Source: Vanilla planifolia
Lineage: Eukaryota; Streptophyta; Magnoliopsida; Asparagales; Orchidaceae
Length of the DNA stretch: 64,000 nt
Direction of reading: 5' to 3'
Assembly: GCA_023846275.1 (NCBI GenBank)
Contig: CM043865.1
Span: 5,010,068 to 5,074,067 of the forward strand
Numbering within the stretch: the first letter of the stretch is position 1; each line of letters begins with the position of its first letter. Of the stretch, positions 22,513 through 32,239 are shown one piece after another. Under the pieces are notes generated by a model, which saw nothing but the letters and a program-made list of their open reading frames with translations, had not been told where the DNA came from and searched no databases. The translations under genes were made by a program, and so were the position numbers.

Positions 22513-23277
22513 ATTAATTCCTCGTCTTTAGGGCTGCAGGCGCTCCAAACCCATGCGAGAAGACGACCGATATCTTGCTCCGCAGCAACACTCACACTTT
22601 AAACTTGTTCCAGCAGTCCACGCTGCTCACCCCCTGCCTAGGAATTCAAATTTGAAAACGGGCCTGCCAAATTGACTTCCACAACAATACAGTAACACCA
22701 GGCACGCACGTGACCAGGACGTCCCGTACACGCCGCCCCTCCTCTTGCCGTCTCCCGTACTTACTCCGGACGCTCGCTTCAACGTAACAGCCCCACCCCG
22801 CCTCCGTCCCTCCACCGTCACCGTCCCCCTCACCGTCCCCTTTCTTCTTCACCAGCCACCCCTTCGACACCCGCACCACCACCGCCTCCGCGTCAACTGC
22901 TCCGCTCCGTCACCAGCCCCAGCTCCAGAATTCCACCCGTCACCCGCACAGTCGCCTTCACTTCCACCCAGCACCAGCTCCGTACCGTCACCAGCACAGC
23001 ACCGTCACCAGCTCCGCACCATCACCAGCACCGCAACGCACCGTCACCACGCCATCAACCAGCACCAGCCCCAGCTCCAGCTCCGCTCCGTCACCAGCCC
23101 CAGCTCCAGAGTTCCACCCGTCGCCCGCACCGTCACCTTCACTTCCACCCAGCACCAGCTCCGTACCGTCACCAGCACCGCACCGTCACCAGCACCGCAA
23201 CGCACCGTCTCCACGCCGTCAACCAGCACCAGCCCCAGCTCCAGCTCCGCTCCGTCACCAGCCCCCTTCATTATTAA
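22513..23277 (-). promoter_or_regulatory. LINE 5' leader with tandem repeat units
   Basis: The 5' leader of the LINE. It includes about 2.2 long tandem units on the + strand: 22901-23081 (181 bp), 23082-23245 (164 bp) and a partial unit from 23246. Each starts TCCGCTCCGTCACCAGCCCC, and within them shorter CACCAG/CCGTCA motifs repeat. On the element's own strand this is G-rich (GGAGCTGGGGCTGGTG-type). Repeated 5' units are known as promoter monomers in rodent L1 elements; a similar role here is inference. The 204-codon Pro/Ser/Thr-rich frame on the + strand is a by-product of the repeat. Confidence 0.8.
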
Positions 23278-23293
23278 TAAATCAATGTGTTTC
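23278..23293 (+). repeat. LINE target-site duplication, right copy
   Basis: TAAATCAATGTGTTTC, identical to 13333-13348. It marks the 5' end of the LINE at 23277. Confidence 0.93.
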
Positions 23294-24494
23294 AGTTATG
23301 AAGGAATCGAGGAATTTGATTCAATGTTTAGTTCCATTAGTTTGTTTTATTTAATATAATTTATTAATAAACTCTTCTAGAAAATTATTTCCCAAACTTT
23401 TATTTTATTAGCATATATTTTTAATAAATGATTTTAAAAATTTAATGAAGCTGATAACGTCTAACTGGTTTGATCTGGATTAAAAAATTTGATTCAATTT
23501 TGGTAAAACACTTGCTGTTATTTTTTAAACAATTTAATAAAATCATTTTTCAAATTTGTTCAACTTGAAAATGATGGATTATATCGATTATTTCTTTTAT
23601 GTATATTAATATTTTTTTAGTTTAAATAAAAATTATTAAAAAAATTATCATTAGAGAAATTTAGCATGGGATTGGCATACTTTTTCATAAAATTAATTTA
23701 TGTTTAAATTGTTTTTTTTTAATTTATCATAAAATATTATTAAAAACTATATATATAACAATCTATTGTTCAAGAAAAGTATTCATGAGATTAATTTGTT
23801 TTGTAATGTTTAAATTATTATTTGAGTTCTTTAATAATAACAACAAAGAGATAATTACTATTTTTAGGGTGAAGTGACATTTAATAATATCAAATAATAA
23901 GGTAATGATAGACGAATCCGATCCACTTTGGACAAACGGTTATTTCAAATTGCAACATCCAAATTGTCAATCCACGTCAGCGTACCCATATTTCAATCCA
24001 CGTTTTTTTTATTTTTAATGTTAGAAATACCAATTATTTATTAATTCTTTCAGTTATATTATTATTACATATCTATTTTATTAATTATTTTAAAAAAGGA
24101 TTTCTAAAAGAAATAACATTTGTTTGGCTTAGCTTAACAAAAATATATTTATTTAATTTAAATTTAATCCCACCATAAGTTATTTCGAAATAGCCCAAAA
24201 ATGAAACGGGAAGGGAATGCATTGAATCAAAACTTTAGTGGTCTAAAGAGATGTCTAATTCATTCAAATTAAAAAAAAAAAGAAATAATTAGTCTAAATT
24301 GGTGATAAAATTGACTTTAATTTTTCTTAATCCATATTATGTTGGTAATTTAATTTTTTCGGACGCCAAGTTTACGATCGCCGCCGTAGACAACGTTTTT
24401 GAAACGTCATAACGACGCGTGTATCACCCTGTTATATGTCCTTCCTTATTCCCAATCCCCCATTGCTTTAGAAAGGAAGATCGAAGGGAGAAAG
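23294..24494 (+). promoter_or_regulatory. Upstream region and 5' UTR of the dehydrogenase gene
   Basis: About 1.05 kb of AT-rich DNA without genes lies between the LINE and a short GC-richer stretch (24360-24494) just before the ATG of the dehydrogenase. That stretch holds an AACGTCA word and an ACGCGTG word, both like plant bZIP/bHLH-type sites. I see no convincing TATA box. The LINE sits about 1.2 kb upstream of the start codon in the opposite orientation. Confidence 0.4.
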
Positions 24495-26878
24495 ATGGAA
24501 CAGCCATGGAAGAAGTTGGAGGGGAAGGTAGTGATGGTAACCGGCGCTTCCTCTGGCCTTGGCCGTGAGCTCTGCCTCTTCCTGTCCAAGCTTGGCTGCC
24601 GAATCGTGGCGGCGGCGCGGCGTCTTGACCGCCTAAAATCTCTTTGCGACGAGATAAACGGAGCCGACTTCTCCCCAGATTCCGCTGCATCCATACGAGC
24701 CGTAGCGTTAGAGCTAGACGTTGCTGGAAATGGAGAAGTCATCGACGCGTCGGTGCGCAGAGCATGGGATGCCTTTGGCCGCATTGATGCCCTGGTCAAT
24801 AACGCAGGGATGAGAGGTAAGTGAATTTCTTTTGTTTGAGTTGCCAATCAGATTGTCTATTGCAATAGAAACACCATTTTTGTTGCTTTAGTTCATGAGA
24901 AGTAGAAATCGGGATCAATATAAGTCATGAACACGAGTTATTTGATTCTAAGCCAGAGACAAAATATTGAACTTTGCTGTTCTGAAAACTGAATTGATTA
25001 GCTTTGAAAGGTTTATGACCCCATATACAATTCGAAGTTACTGTTCCAATTGTAGATGTTTTTATTCATACTTCTGCTGGGATAACAATGATGTTTTTGC
25101 GAAGATCCTTGGGAAATCCTTTTTTTTTTTTTTTTTGAAGGATTTGAATCTTTTATCTTTGTTGTAGGAAAAAAATATATTCTACTTTTATCCTTCTGCT
25201 TCCTTTATTACTTTTTCAGGAAATGAATCAACATCTCATTAGCTTTAGCGACTCAAAATAGCTACTTCTGCCTAACTCTATTTTCTCTCAGCTTCTTGTT
25301 CCTTTGGCTGCCCCTCTCCATACTTTAAACACAAACAAAGATTAAATTTCAGAATGTTTCAAACAAAACACGAACATGAAATTCAAAACAAGAATGGAGA
25401 CCGTATAATTTTGAACATGGTCCTCTCTATTCCCCTTGTCGAGCTTCACAGTCATGGAACGAGCTTCGTCTTGCTGTGAGAATCCACCATTTGTGAGATA
25501 ATTTGGCTTGAAAGGGGCTGTTTGAGTGCCATTCATTGGATCAAGAACATCAGCTTGAACATTCTTTGTACCCCTCTGTCTCTGTGATTTCTTATCTTGG
25601 TACAATTGCTTGAAAGGCTTAGCTAATACCCACATCCTTTGTGAGGATACCTTGGTTGCTCACTTGCTGCCTAACTTTGACAGATGGTTCAATATTGATT
25701 TGGATTTGGAGGCTCCATACCATGTGTCCTTGCATCTATTATCACTAAGGACTTTATATCTTAGTCTTTGGTCATCCCGCTGCCTAACTTTCAGTAGAAA
25801 AGTATTCTTTCCTTTTGTATATATGGTTTAACTCTTTTCTGAAATCTGCTTATATATATATATACAAACTTGATTTTTTTTCTTTTGAAGTAGAATAGAA
25901 TAACCTTATTGTGATGTAACAATCATATATTTGTAATGCATTGTATGTCTCATAATATGTCCCATCCTTCTATCCTCTCCTAAGAATCAATGACCATTCA
26001 TAGCTATTACCTTTACACCAAAGAAGATTTCAACCCAATGCTTTATTTTTGTCTTAGTTGATCCTGATTCGATGTCTAAAGTTTAAATGTCAAATACATA
26101 CACAAACTGAACTATCTGTAACTGGTTGTGGATTTGTTGGAGCAGTGAAGCACCTGTGGTTTCCAACTATAAACTTTTTCTGTATTGCTTCTCAGGTGGA
26201 GTTTATTCTGCATTGGATTTACCTGAAGAAGAATGGAACAACAACTTCAAGACCAATGTCACTGGCCTATGGCTTGTATCAAAGAGTGTGTGCAAACGCA
26301 TGCGTGATGCAGAGCAGAAAGGATCTGTCATCAACATCTCATCCATTACCGGTCTTACACGCGGGCAGCTTCCTGGAAGCCTTGGTTATTCAGCCTCCAA
26401 AACAGCTGTTAATGTTGTGACCAGGGTACTTATATGTCTATGCTTCATAGCCAACAACTTGCTGCTTCTTCTTCCATTTTTGCACTCTCCTTTCCAACGT
26501 ATTGAACGATGTGTTTGTGAAACTTTGATGAGCATGCTTTGAAGCAGAAAGGAGTGGGTTATAAACCTTTGCATGGTTGTTGCTTTGTGTTAACTGTAGG
26601 TAATGGCCTTGGAGCTTGGACCTCACAACATAAGAGTGAATTCCATCTGCCCTGGGCTTTTCAAGTCAGAGATCACAGAGGGATTGATGCAGAAAGAGTG
26701 GTTGGGCAATGTGGCGAGGAAGACTGTCCCTTTGAGATCATTTGGCTCATCTGATCCTGCTCTAACCTCTCTTGTGTGCTATCTGGTCCACGATTCCTCG
26801 GATTATGTTACTGGAAACATCTTCATTGTTGATCTTGGTGCAACCTTGCCAGGAATACCCATCTTTTCTTCTCTTTGA
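24495..26878 (+). CDS. Classical short-chain dehydrogenase/reductase (SDR), NAD(P)-dependent
   Basis: Three exons: 24495-24816, 26196-26425 and 26600-26878, giving 276 residues. Both introns are GT-AG (first in phase 1, second in phase 0). The ATG is in AAGATGGAAC and no upstream ATG is in frame. The cofactor motif TGASSGLG is at residues 16-23, NNAG at 102-105, the structural Asn at 128, active-site Ser at 156/157, and YSASK with catalytic Tyr172 and Lys176. From memory it closely matches the plant SDR group of Arabidopsis At3g55290/At3g55310, including the GLMQKEW stretch and the PIFSSL C-terminus. Those proteins are annotated as Rossmann-fold oxidoreductases or FabG-like reductases. Substrate is unknown. 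No signal peptide or membrane segment is evident, so a cytosolic enzyme is likely. The gene looks intact. Confidence 0.93.
24817..26195 (+). other. Intron 1 of the dehydrogenase gene
   Basis: A 1379-bp phase-1 intron (GTAAGT...TTCTCAG). It holds a T run near 25121-25137 and an antisense open frame of 97 codons (25342-25635), listed separately. Otherwise it is unremarkable. Confidence 0.85.
25342..25635 (-). other. Antisense 97-codon open frame in intron 1, unknown
   Basis: A - strand frame starting [16 protein letters not shown] and ending at 25342. Its codons look coding-like: mixed composition, many charged and polar residues ([31 protein letters not shown]), and a hydrophobic C-terminal stretch ([14 protein letters not shown]) that could be a membrane segment. 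I recognise no family. It has no promoter or partner exon that I can see. It may be a retrocopy fragment of a gene elsewhere, a small nested gene, or chance. Confidence 0.25.
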
Positions 26879-26938
26879 TCCTTGTATTCTTAGTTGTGTC
26901 CAAATGTGCTACTATTGGTGATTGGCAAAGTCCATAAT

Positions 26939-26944
26939 AATAAA
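26939..26944 (+). terminator. Polyadenylation signal of the dehydrogenase gene
   Basis: AATAAA, 61 bases after the stop codon, in a suitable 3' UTR context with T-rich sequence downstream. Confidence 0.55.
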
Positions 26945-27850
26945 GGCTATTACTTTGATGCATCATTAATTGTTTAAGTTTTAATTCAATATCTCTTATC
27001 ATTGTTGGGTGGTGGGAGAACTCTATAAAAAAGGGTCTTTAGTTCCTCTTTTCATAACACGCAAGGCCGAGTTTTGGCTTGGGAACAACCAAAGAGAAAG
27101 AAAAAGAAAATGAACAAATAAAAAGATAAGAAAAAAAAATGAAAATAGTTTAAAAAACATCTATTTTTTAATTGTTTACCGACGTTTAGTGAAAGATTAT
27201 TATTATTATTGTTCAAGATGCATAATATTAAATAAATTCTGGCTTGATTTATGGACCATTGAAGCAGGTCATGGTCAAGAACACGACTTGTTGATGTTTT
27301 TTTTCTTGTTCTTCAGGGAAGCTAATGAAAACTTTGACTGGCTTTTAAGAAAGCTATATTGCCTCAAATATGTTCAGGTATCCATGTGCTTCAACATTTT
27401 TTTTGACCCAAAAGATAATGAGTTGAACGCCATTAAAGATGTGGACTATGCACAAAACTATTCCTTGATGTGGTCAAAGAATGAGTTTTATGCTTAATGA
27501 AGTCCTTTGGATGAGAGTCTTGCTTGTCAAATCATGATGGTATATTATGAGGGGATGAGTCACTTGTAATGGTGTTGATCTGCTCAAAGAAGGGGTTTGC
27601 CTAACTGTGGGTCAACTTTTACCATGTCTTATAAATAAAAGAAAATTTTGGTTTATGGGACCAATCTAGCAATAGTGGCTCATGAAAAAAAATTATGAAT
27701 TAATTAACTAGATAAATAGACTTCTAATGTGGGTTGGACAATACCACCAAACTATTTTGATTTAAATCCCTAAATGAGCATATTTTATGGGATCAAATGA
27801 ATAAAACAAAACTATAGAGACAAAAACTTGACTAATGAGAAGTAATAAAT
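26945..27850. other. Intergenic DNA downstream of the dehydrogenase gene
   Basis: No supported gene. A 102-codon + strand frame (27189-27497) contains T-run-encoded Phe stretches and no domain. A short transposase-like flavour (EANENFDWLLRKLYC) is too weak to call. Confidence 0.5.
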
Positions 27851-27986
27851 AATGGTCAGTTGTAATTGACTCTTACAATACCGATGACAATGGAGACTAA
27901 TGAGAAGTAGATAAGCCAATTTTGTTATAAATCTAAGTCTGAATAAGAGTAGTATACCTCAAACTGAAATCTCTGTTTGATGTTTG
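27851..27986 (+). repeat. Dispersed repeat, copy 1
   Basis: Shares collinear words with 45502-45640, inside intron 2 of the CNOT10-like gene: GACTAATGA, AGCCAATT, AAGTC(C/T)GAATA, AGTA(T)ACCTC and TTTGATG-type ends. The family is not identified; it may be LTR-derived, since gypsy relics follow within 600 bp. Confidence 0.45.
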
Positions 27987-28529
27987 CGTTAGTTGGCTTA
28001 TAATGTTATTACCAAGTCTAGGTTGCTTTTCGCTTCATTTAACACACAAGTTGTTAGAGATATTATTAAGAGTAATGCCTCAAACCCAATTAAACACTAT
28101 TATAAGCGTAAGAAGCACACATGTAAGAGATACGGATTTAATGCTATCATGTAACATCTCAGAGATATGGCAAGCCAATGCTTTTGCATAATATTTTTTC
28201 ATATAATTGTTAGGTATTTATTTAAATAAAAGGTATCATTTCCTAATGTCGTCCTTTTAGATTTTCTCATGTTAAAATAATATTCTATAGGGATAACACA
28301 TCACATTGATCATTTTAAAAGAATTAGTCTTCTAAAATCTAAACTTTATAGACACACACTAAAAAAGATATGACTCCTATTATTTTGCAATGTCATCTAT
28401 AAATTAACAAAACCACTAAACAAAAAATGAGATTAATTAATGTCTTTGTCAATTTTAACTAGGTCTTAAAAGACATTTTTATGAAGTTTGTATTAGAACT
28501 ATCACATGCTATTAAGAAGATAATAATAT

Positions 28530-28970
28530 TTTTGTGTTAAAAAATAATGATGCTTCCCACATAATTAAATCATGTTTTAAAGAGGTGGTTTGATTATAGG
28601 GTTAATTAATAATATAATTTTAGATAGTAATGTTAGGTTCATTTATTAGTTTTGAAATATTTTATGAAAATCATTTACTATCAAATTAAAGATTTCATTT
28701 ACATTTCACTCTTATTTTGATGGACAAATTGAGACAGTTAATAGAATACTTAAGAATTTATTATAATGCTTAATTGAGAAAAATATTGAAATTTGAAGGT
28801 TACATTTACCAATAAATGAATTTGTATATTATATTAATCTCTATGATTATCAAATTGTCATCTATTTCAATGTCTAAAATCTTAAAAGACTAATTGGCAT
28901 ATTTCTTATTATTTATTTTTTGATTTAATATTGATATTCACAAAAGATTCTTATGATTTGTGTTAAAGGT
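28530..28970 (+). mobile_element. Ty3/gypsy relic (integrase fragment)
   Basis: The + strand wording resembles the end of a gypsy integrase core (the DGQTEVVNRTLGNLLR...LPQAEFAYN type). Only this part is recognisable and it is heavily broken, so old. It differs in wording from the next relic (29450-30880), so it is probably a separate insertion of another lineage. Confidence 0.55.
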
Positions 28971-29449
28971 CCAACCATCCAAACCATAACTAGATATGAT
29001 AATCAATAATAAATGATGAAAACTATTACATATGTGAACCTAAGAAGAAATTTAGCAGTGAGATGAAAATCCAAAATTTAACTAAACATTACAAATAAAA
29101 AAAATCAGCAAATTGACTAAAAGTTTACGATTATAAATTTGCATATAAACGTTGATATCATATGATTTATAGTATATAAAATCAAAGCGTGAATAAAATA
29201 TAAAAAATTAACTCCACATATGACACTATCTATCATCACATTTCATAAGTATCTCTCATAACATCAAAATCATTATCACTCAATATTGTGAATATATGAA
29301 CTATGATGTAAATATTAATAAGACTTTAAATAATTCAATAGATAAATCAATTGAGATAACAAATAGGAAAAAAGAAATACTAAATATGATAATATAGTAC
29401 AAAATAATATTTTAATAATAAATTACCTAAAAATCATAAAAGTTGCATT

Positions 29450-30880
29450 TTGCTACCATATTGGCAGCAAACTAAAGAAGTTTTGGAGAAGTTGCAATGC
29501 TAAAAAAATGGTCAAGAGATTTATAAGAATTCCAAGATCAAGATGAAGAGGTATAGAAAATAAAGACAAATATTTTGGAAGGGTAAGAAACAAATATTTT
29601 TCTTAATCTAAAGAATGATCTCGTTTATTATAAGAACAACCTGTATATTCCCAACAAGGAGAAAACATAATGAATATAACAACAAGAAGACATGGATCTT
29701 GATATTTGATAAATCCTACATGATGAAGATGTATCAAGGCATGAAAATAAGATTTTGATGATAGTAAGAAAATGCATAATATGCCAATAAATGAAAAAAG
29801 ATATAAAACATCTACTTAACTCTATAATCTCTTCTTATACTAATGTGCAAGTGAGAAGGAATGCTCGTAGATTTTGTAGTTGACTTATTAAGAAAAACTT
29901 ATGAAAAATATGCTATTTCGGTTGTAGTCAATTGATTAACAAAATCAACACTTCTTTTACCCATCGAAATGACCTACATCATGGAGATATTACACAATTA
30001 TATTTAGATTAGATGTTAAGATTATATGGAGTGTCAAATATAATAATATCAAATAAAGACTCCAAATTTATCTCTTAGTTTTAAAGTAAATTACAAGAAT
30101 CCTTTGAAATTTAATTAAAGTTTAATATAACTTTTCATACATAAACAAATAGGAAAACTAAAACAAGAATTGAAACCTTGGAAGCCATGTTAAGATTATG
30201 TAGATTAGTTTTTTGGGAAACTTAAGATTCATAATTTTCTTTAATTAAGTTTGTTTATAATAATAATTACCAATCAAGCATTAAGATGGCATTATTTGAA
30301 GTCTTGCATGAAAGAAAATGTCAATCACCTCGATGTTTGTATAAGAAGATTGAGAAGAAACTTATTAGGTCTAATATGACTATTAAGACTACAAACAAAG
30401 TGAAGATAATAAGAAAAATTATATTAAAGAGTTAAGTCTGCTGAAAGAAGTACTACGACTCCAAGCACAACATGATTGAATTTCAAGAAAGAGATAAATT
30501 ATTTATTAAGAAGAGTTTTATGAAAATAATCACTAGGTTTGATCAACGAGAAAAGCTCAAGCCAAAGTATGTTAGACCTTTCCAAGTTACTGAAAAGGTA
30601 AGTGAAGTGGCTTATAAAGTAGCACTATCAAATTATTTATAAAATTTTATTTAACTTCTACAAGTCTTTAAAAAAATGTTTTTATAAAAAGAGATTTATA
30701 TTTATTTGGAGAGAAACTTACCTGTGCTACATGATTTTTGAAAAGGATGGAAAGCTTTAATATGTTTTAAATTTGAAAAGAAAAGAATAGAATTAATAGA
30801 TGTGGCACAAAAATTCGAGAAAGATCGGTGAGAGATTGCCACATCTTGCTTTAAGATGTGGAGAATAACATGACGTCTAT
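29450..30880 (+). mobile_element. Ty3/gypsy relic, chromovirus (Tekay/Del-like) integrase region
   Basis: The + strand shows, in order, wording of the integrase zinc-binding region (about 29560-29850), the integrase core (about 29870-30350, with a MALFEVLHERKCQSP stretch matching the usual MAPFEALYGRKCRSP), and the integrase C-terminal region (about 30480-30640, RFDQREKLKPKYVRPF matching the usual RFGKKGKLSPRYIGPF). The order and wording fit chromoviruses of the Tekay/Del group. Many breaks and no long frame, so old. No terminal repeats are recognised for it. Confidence 0.72.
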
Positions 30881-31349
30881 CTAAAAATAAATGAAGTAAA
30901 ATTAAACTTATAAAAACATAGCCATTATTGTGAGATTACCTATTATAACTTCTATTTATATTACGATGCTACACTTACTAACTTGTCCTTGTCTATTTTA
31001 TTGATTGTAATTCGAACTATAACAAAATAATTTCAAAACCATAAAATAAATTATAACTTAAAAACTAAAGAACCATAATAGAAGAAATTTAAAACTTGGC
31101 TCTTTGAAAATTTCAATAAAAATAAATTAAAAAATTTCACATTATTCTCACGTCACCAAAAAAATTTCTAAACAACTACACATGACATACTAAAATGTCT
31201 ATTCAAAAACAAGTATATAATGAGATAATGTAATTTATACGACTGCAAAATAAAATAATTAACAAATAAAGTTCCCATGAGTTTCTCTCATTTCTTCCTA
31301 ATAGTCTCATAGTTTAGAATTATTAGACGATAAAATAGGTTAAGACAAT

Positions 31350-31412
31350 TGACAGTGGCTTAGTGGTAAAAGCTTGCATATATAAGTAAAACAAACATGT
31401 TTAAAGTCAAGC
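31350..31412 (+). repeat. Possible tRNA-derived SINE remnant
   Basis: TGGCTTAGTGG (31356-31366) fits a polymerase III A box. TGTTTAAAGTC (31398-31408) would be a decayed B box at suitable spacing. It does not fold into a proper tRNA, so it is at best a SINE head. No tail or target duplication was found. Confidence 0.28.
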
Positions 31413-31488
31413 TTTATGTAGTTAATCTCATATATTGAACATATAATATCATAAGATAATTATAAGAAAGTAGTGTCATTATGATTTT

Positions 31489-31820
31489 AAATATAACATC
31501 TTGATCTTTTTTAGTGAAATATTATACCAAATTAATAAAATTTTGCCCTTCTTCAAAATGTCTCATCTTACTTGGTAACTCATCTTAAAACTTTGTTAAC
31601 TCTAGCATGCTTAACTACGAAATTCTTATGGGATCCAAGCTTAGGTTTTTCCAAAAAATATCTCACTAATTTAATGTTTATGATTTTACTTATATCACTT
31701 AGGATCTTCTCTCTTATAATAAATGCATAACTTATTATCTTTCTTATCCCTTATACTTTCTCAAATGTTTTTTTTGGTCCTTCCATCATTCTTGGGTAAC
31801 CAATTAGGTGTTACATGCCC
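31489..31820 (+). repeat. LTR-like unit, direct repeat copy 1
   Basis: About 330 bp that starts near TATAACATCTTGATC and ends TTAGGTGTTACA, the usual inverted ends of gypsy LTRs (TGTAACACC...GGTGTTACA) in decayed form. It is collinear with 31888-32200: ACTCATC, GACTCTAGCAT-like, CTTAAC, TCTTATGGGAT, TATATCAC..AGGAT and TAGGTGTT. Old. Perhaps the ends of one short element or the leftovers of a larger one. Confidence 0.5.
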
Positions 31821-31887
31821 GTTAATTTTGACTTGGTTTATTCTCAAACCACATCAAATATGTGTAGTTTAGTTATAATATCATATT

Positions 31888-32200
31888 ATGACATTCCAAC
31901 ATTTCTTTGTGAGATATTATCTTAAACTAATCAAGTTTTTTTATTTCTAGGGATTTTTTTTGCTTGACCACTCATCCTAAATTTTTTTTGACTCTAGCAT
32001 ACATAACCATGATATTCTCATGGGATTCAAACATAGGTTGCTTCTAAAAAAATACTTCATTATTTCAAGACTTATAATTTTAATTATATCACATAAGATA
32101 TTTTTTGTTGTAGTTGATGTAAAACTTATTCATATTTTTTAATATATTTCAGATATTCTCTTGGTTCTTTTATAATTCTTAAATAATTAGTTAGGTGTTT
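31888..32200 (+). repeat. LTR-like unit, direct repeat copy 2
   Basis: Second copy of the 31489-31820 unit in the same orientation, about 70 bp further on, ending TTAGGTGTTTTA. Clearly diverged from copy 1. Confidence 0.5.
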
Positions 32201-32239
32201 TATTAAAATACCCAATCTCAATGTAAGAGAACATATCAA

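Larger units (their letters stand above)
13349..23277 (-). mobile_element. Near full-length L1-clade LINE (non-LTR retrotransposon)
   Basis: The element reads on the - strand from 23277 to a 23-base poly-A tail (T run 13349-13371). Without the nested LTR and its extra 5-bp duplication it is about 6.9 kb. Order: 5' leader with G-rich tandem repeats (22513-23277), ORF1 with an RNA-binding domain and CCHC knuckle, a spacer of about 185 bp, then ORF2 with endonuclease, reverse transcriptase, a Cys/His zf-RVT motif and a plant-type RNase H domain. It is much richer in G+C than its surroundings and its target duplications are perfect, so the insertion is fairly young. ORF2 has at least four disabling changes plus the LTR insertion, so this copy cannot move on its own. 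Confidence 0.95.

Noticed and set aside
22745-23359. 204-codon Pro/Ser/Thr-rich + strand frame resembling a cell-wall protein
   Set aside because: It lies in the LINE 5' leader, is produced by the tandem units there and runs across the LINE boundary into flanking DNA.
24399-24494. N-terminal extension of the dehydrogenase
   Set aside because: The extension begins at a non-ATG codon; the ATG at 24495 fits the family's start and has a better context.
27189-27497. 102-codon + strand frame with a faint transposase-like stretch
   Set aside because: Composition is driven by T runs, no motif can be named, and no terminal repeats are seen.
31350-31412. Functional tRNA gene
   Set aside because: The A-box-like word is present but no acceptor or anticodon stem can be drawn; kept only as a possible SINE remnant.
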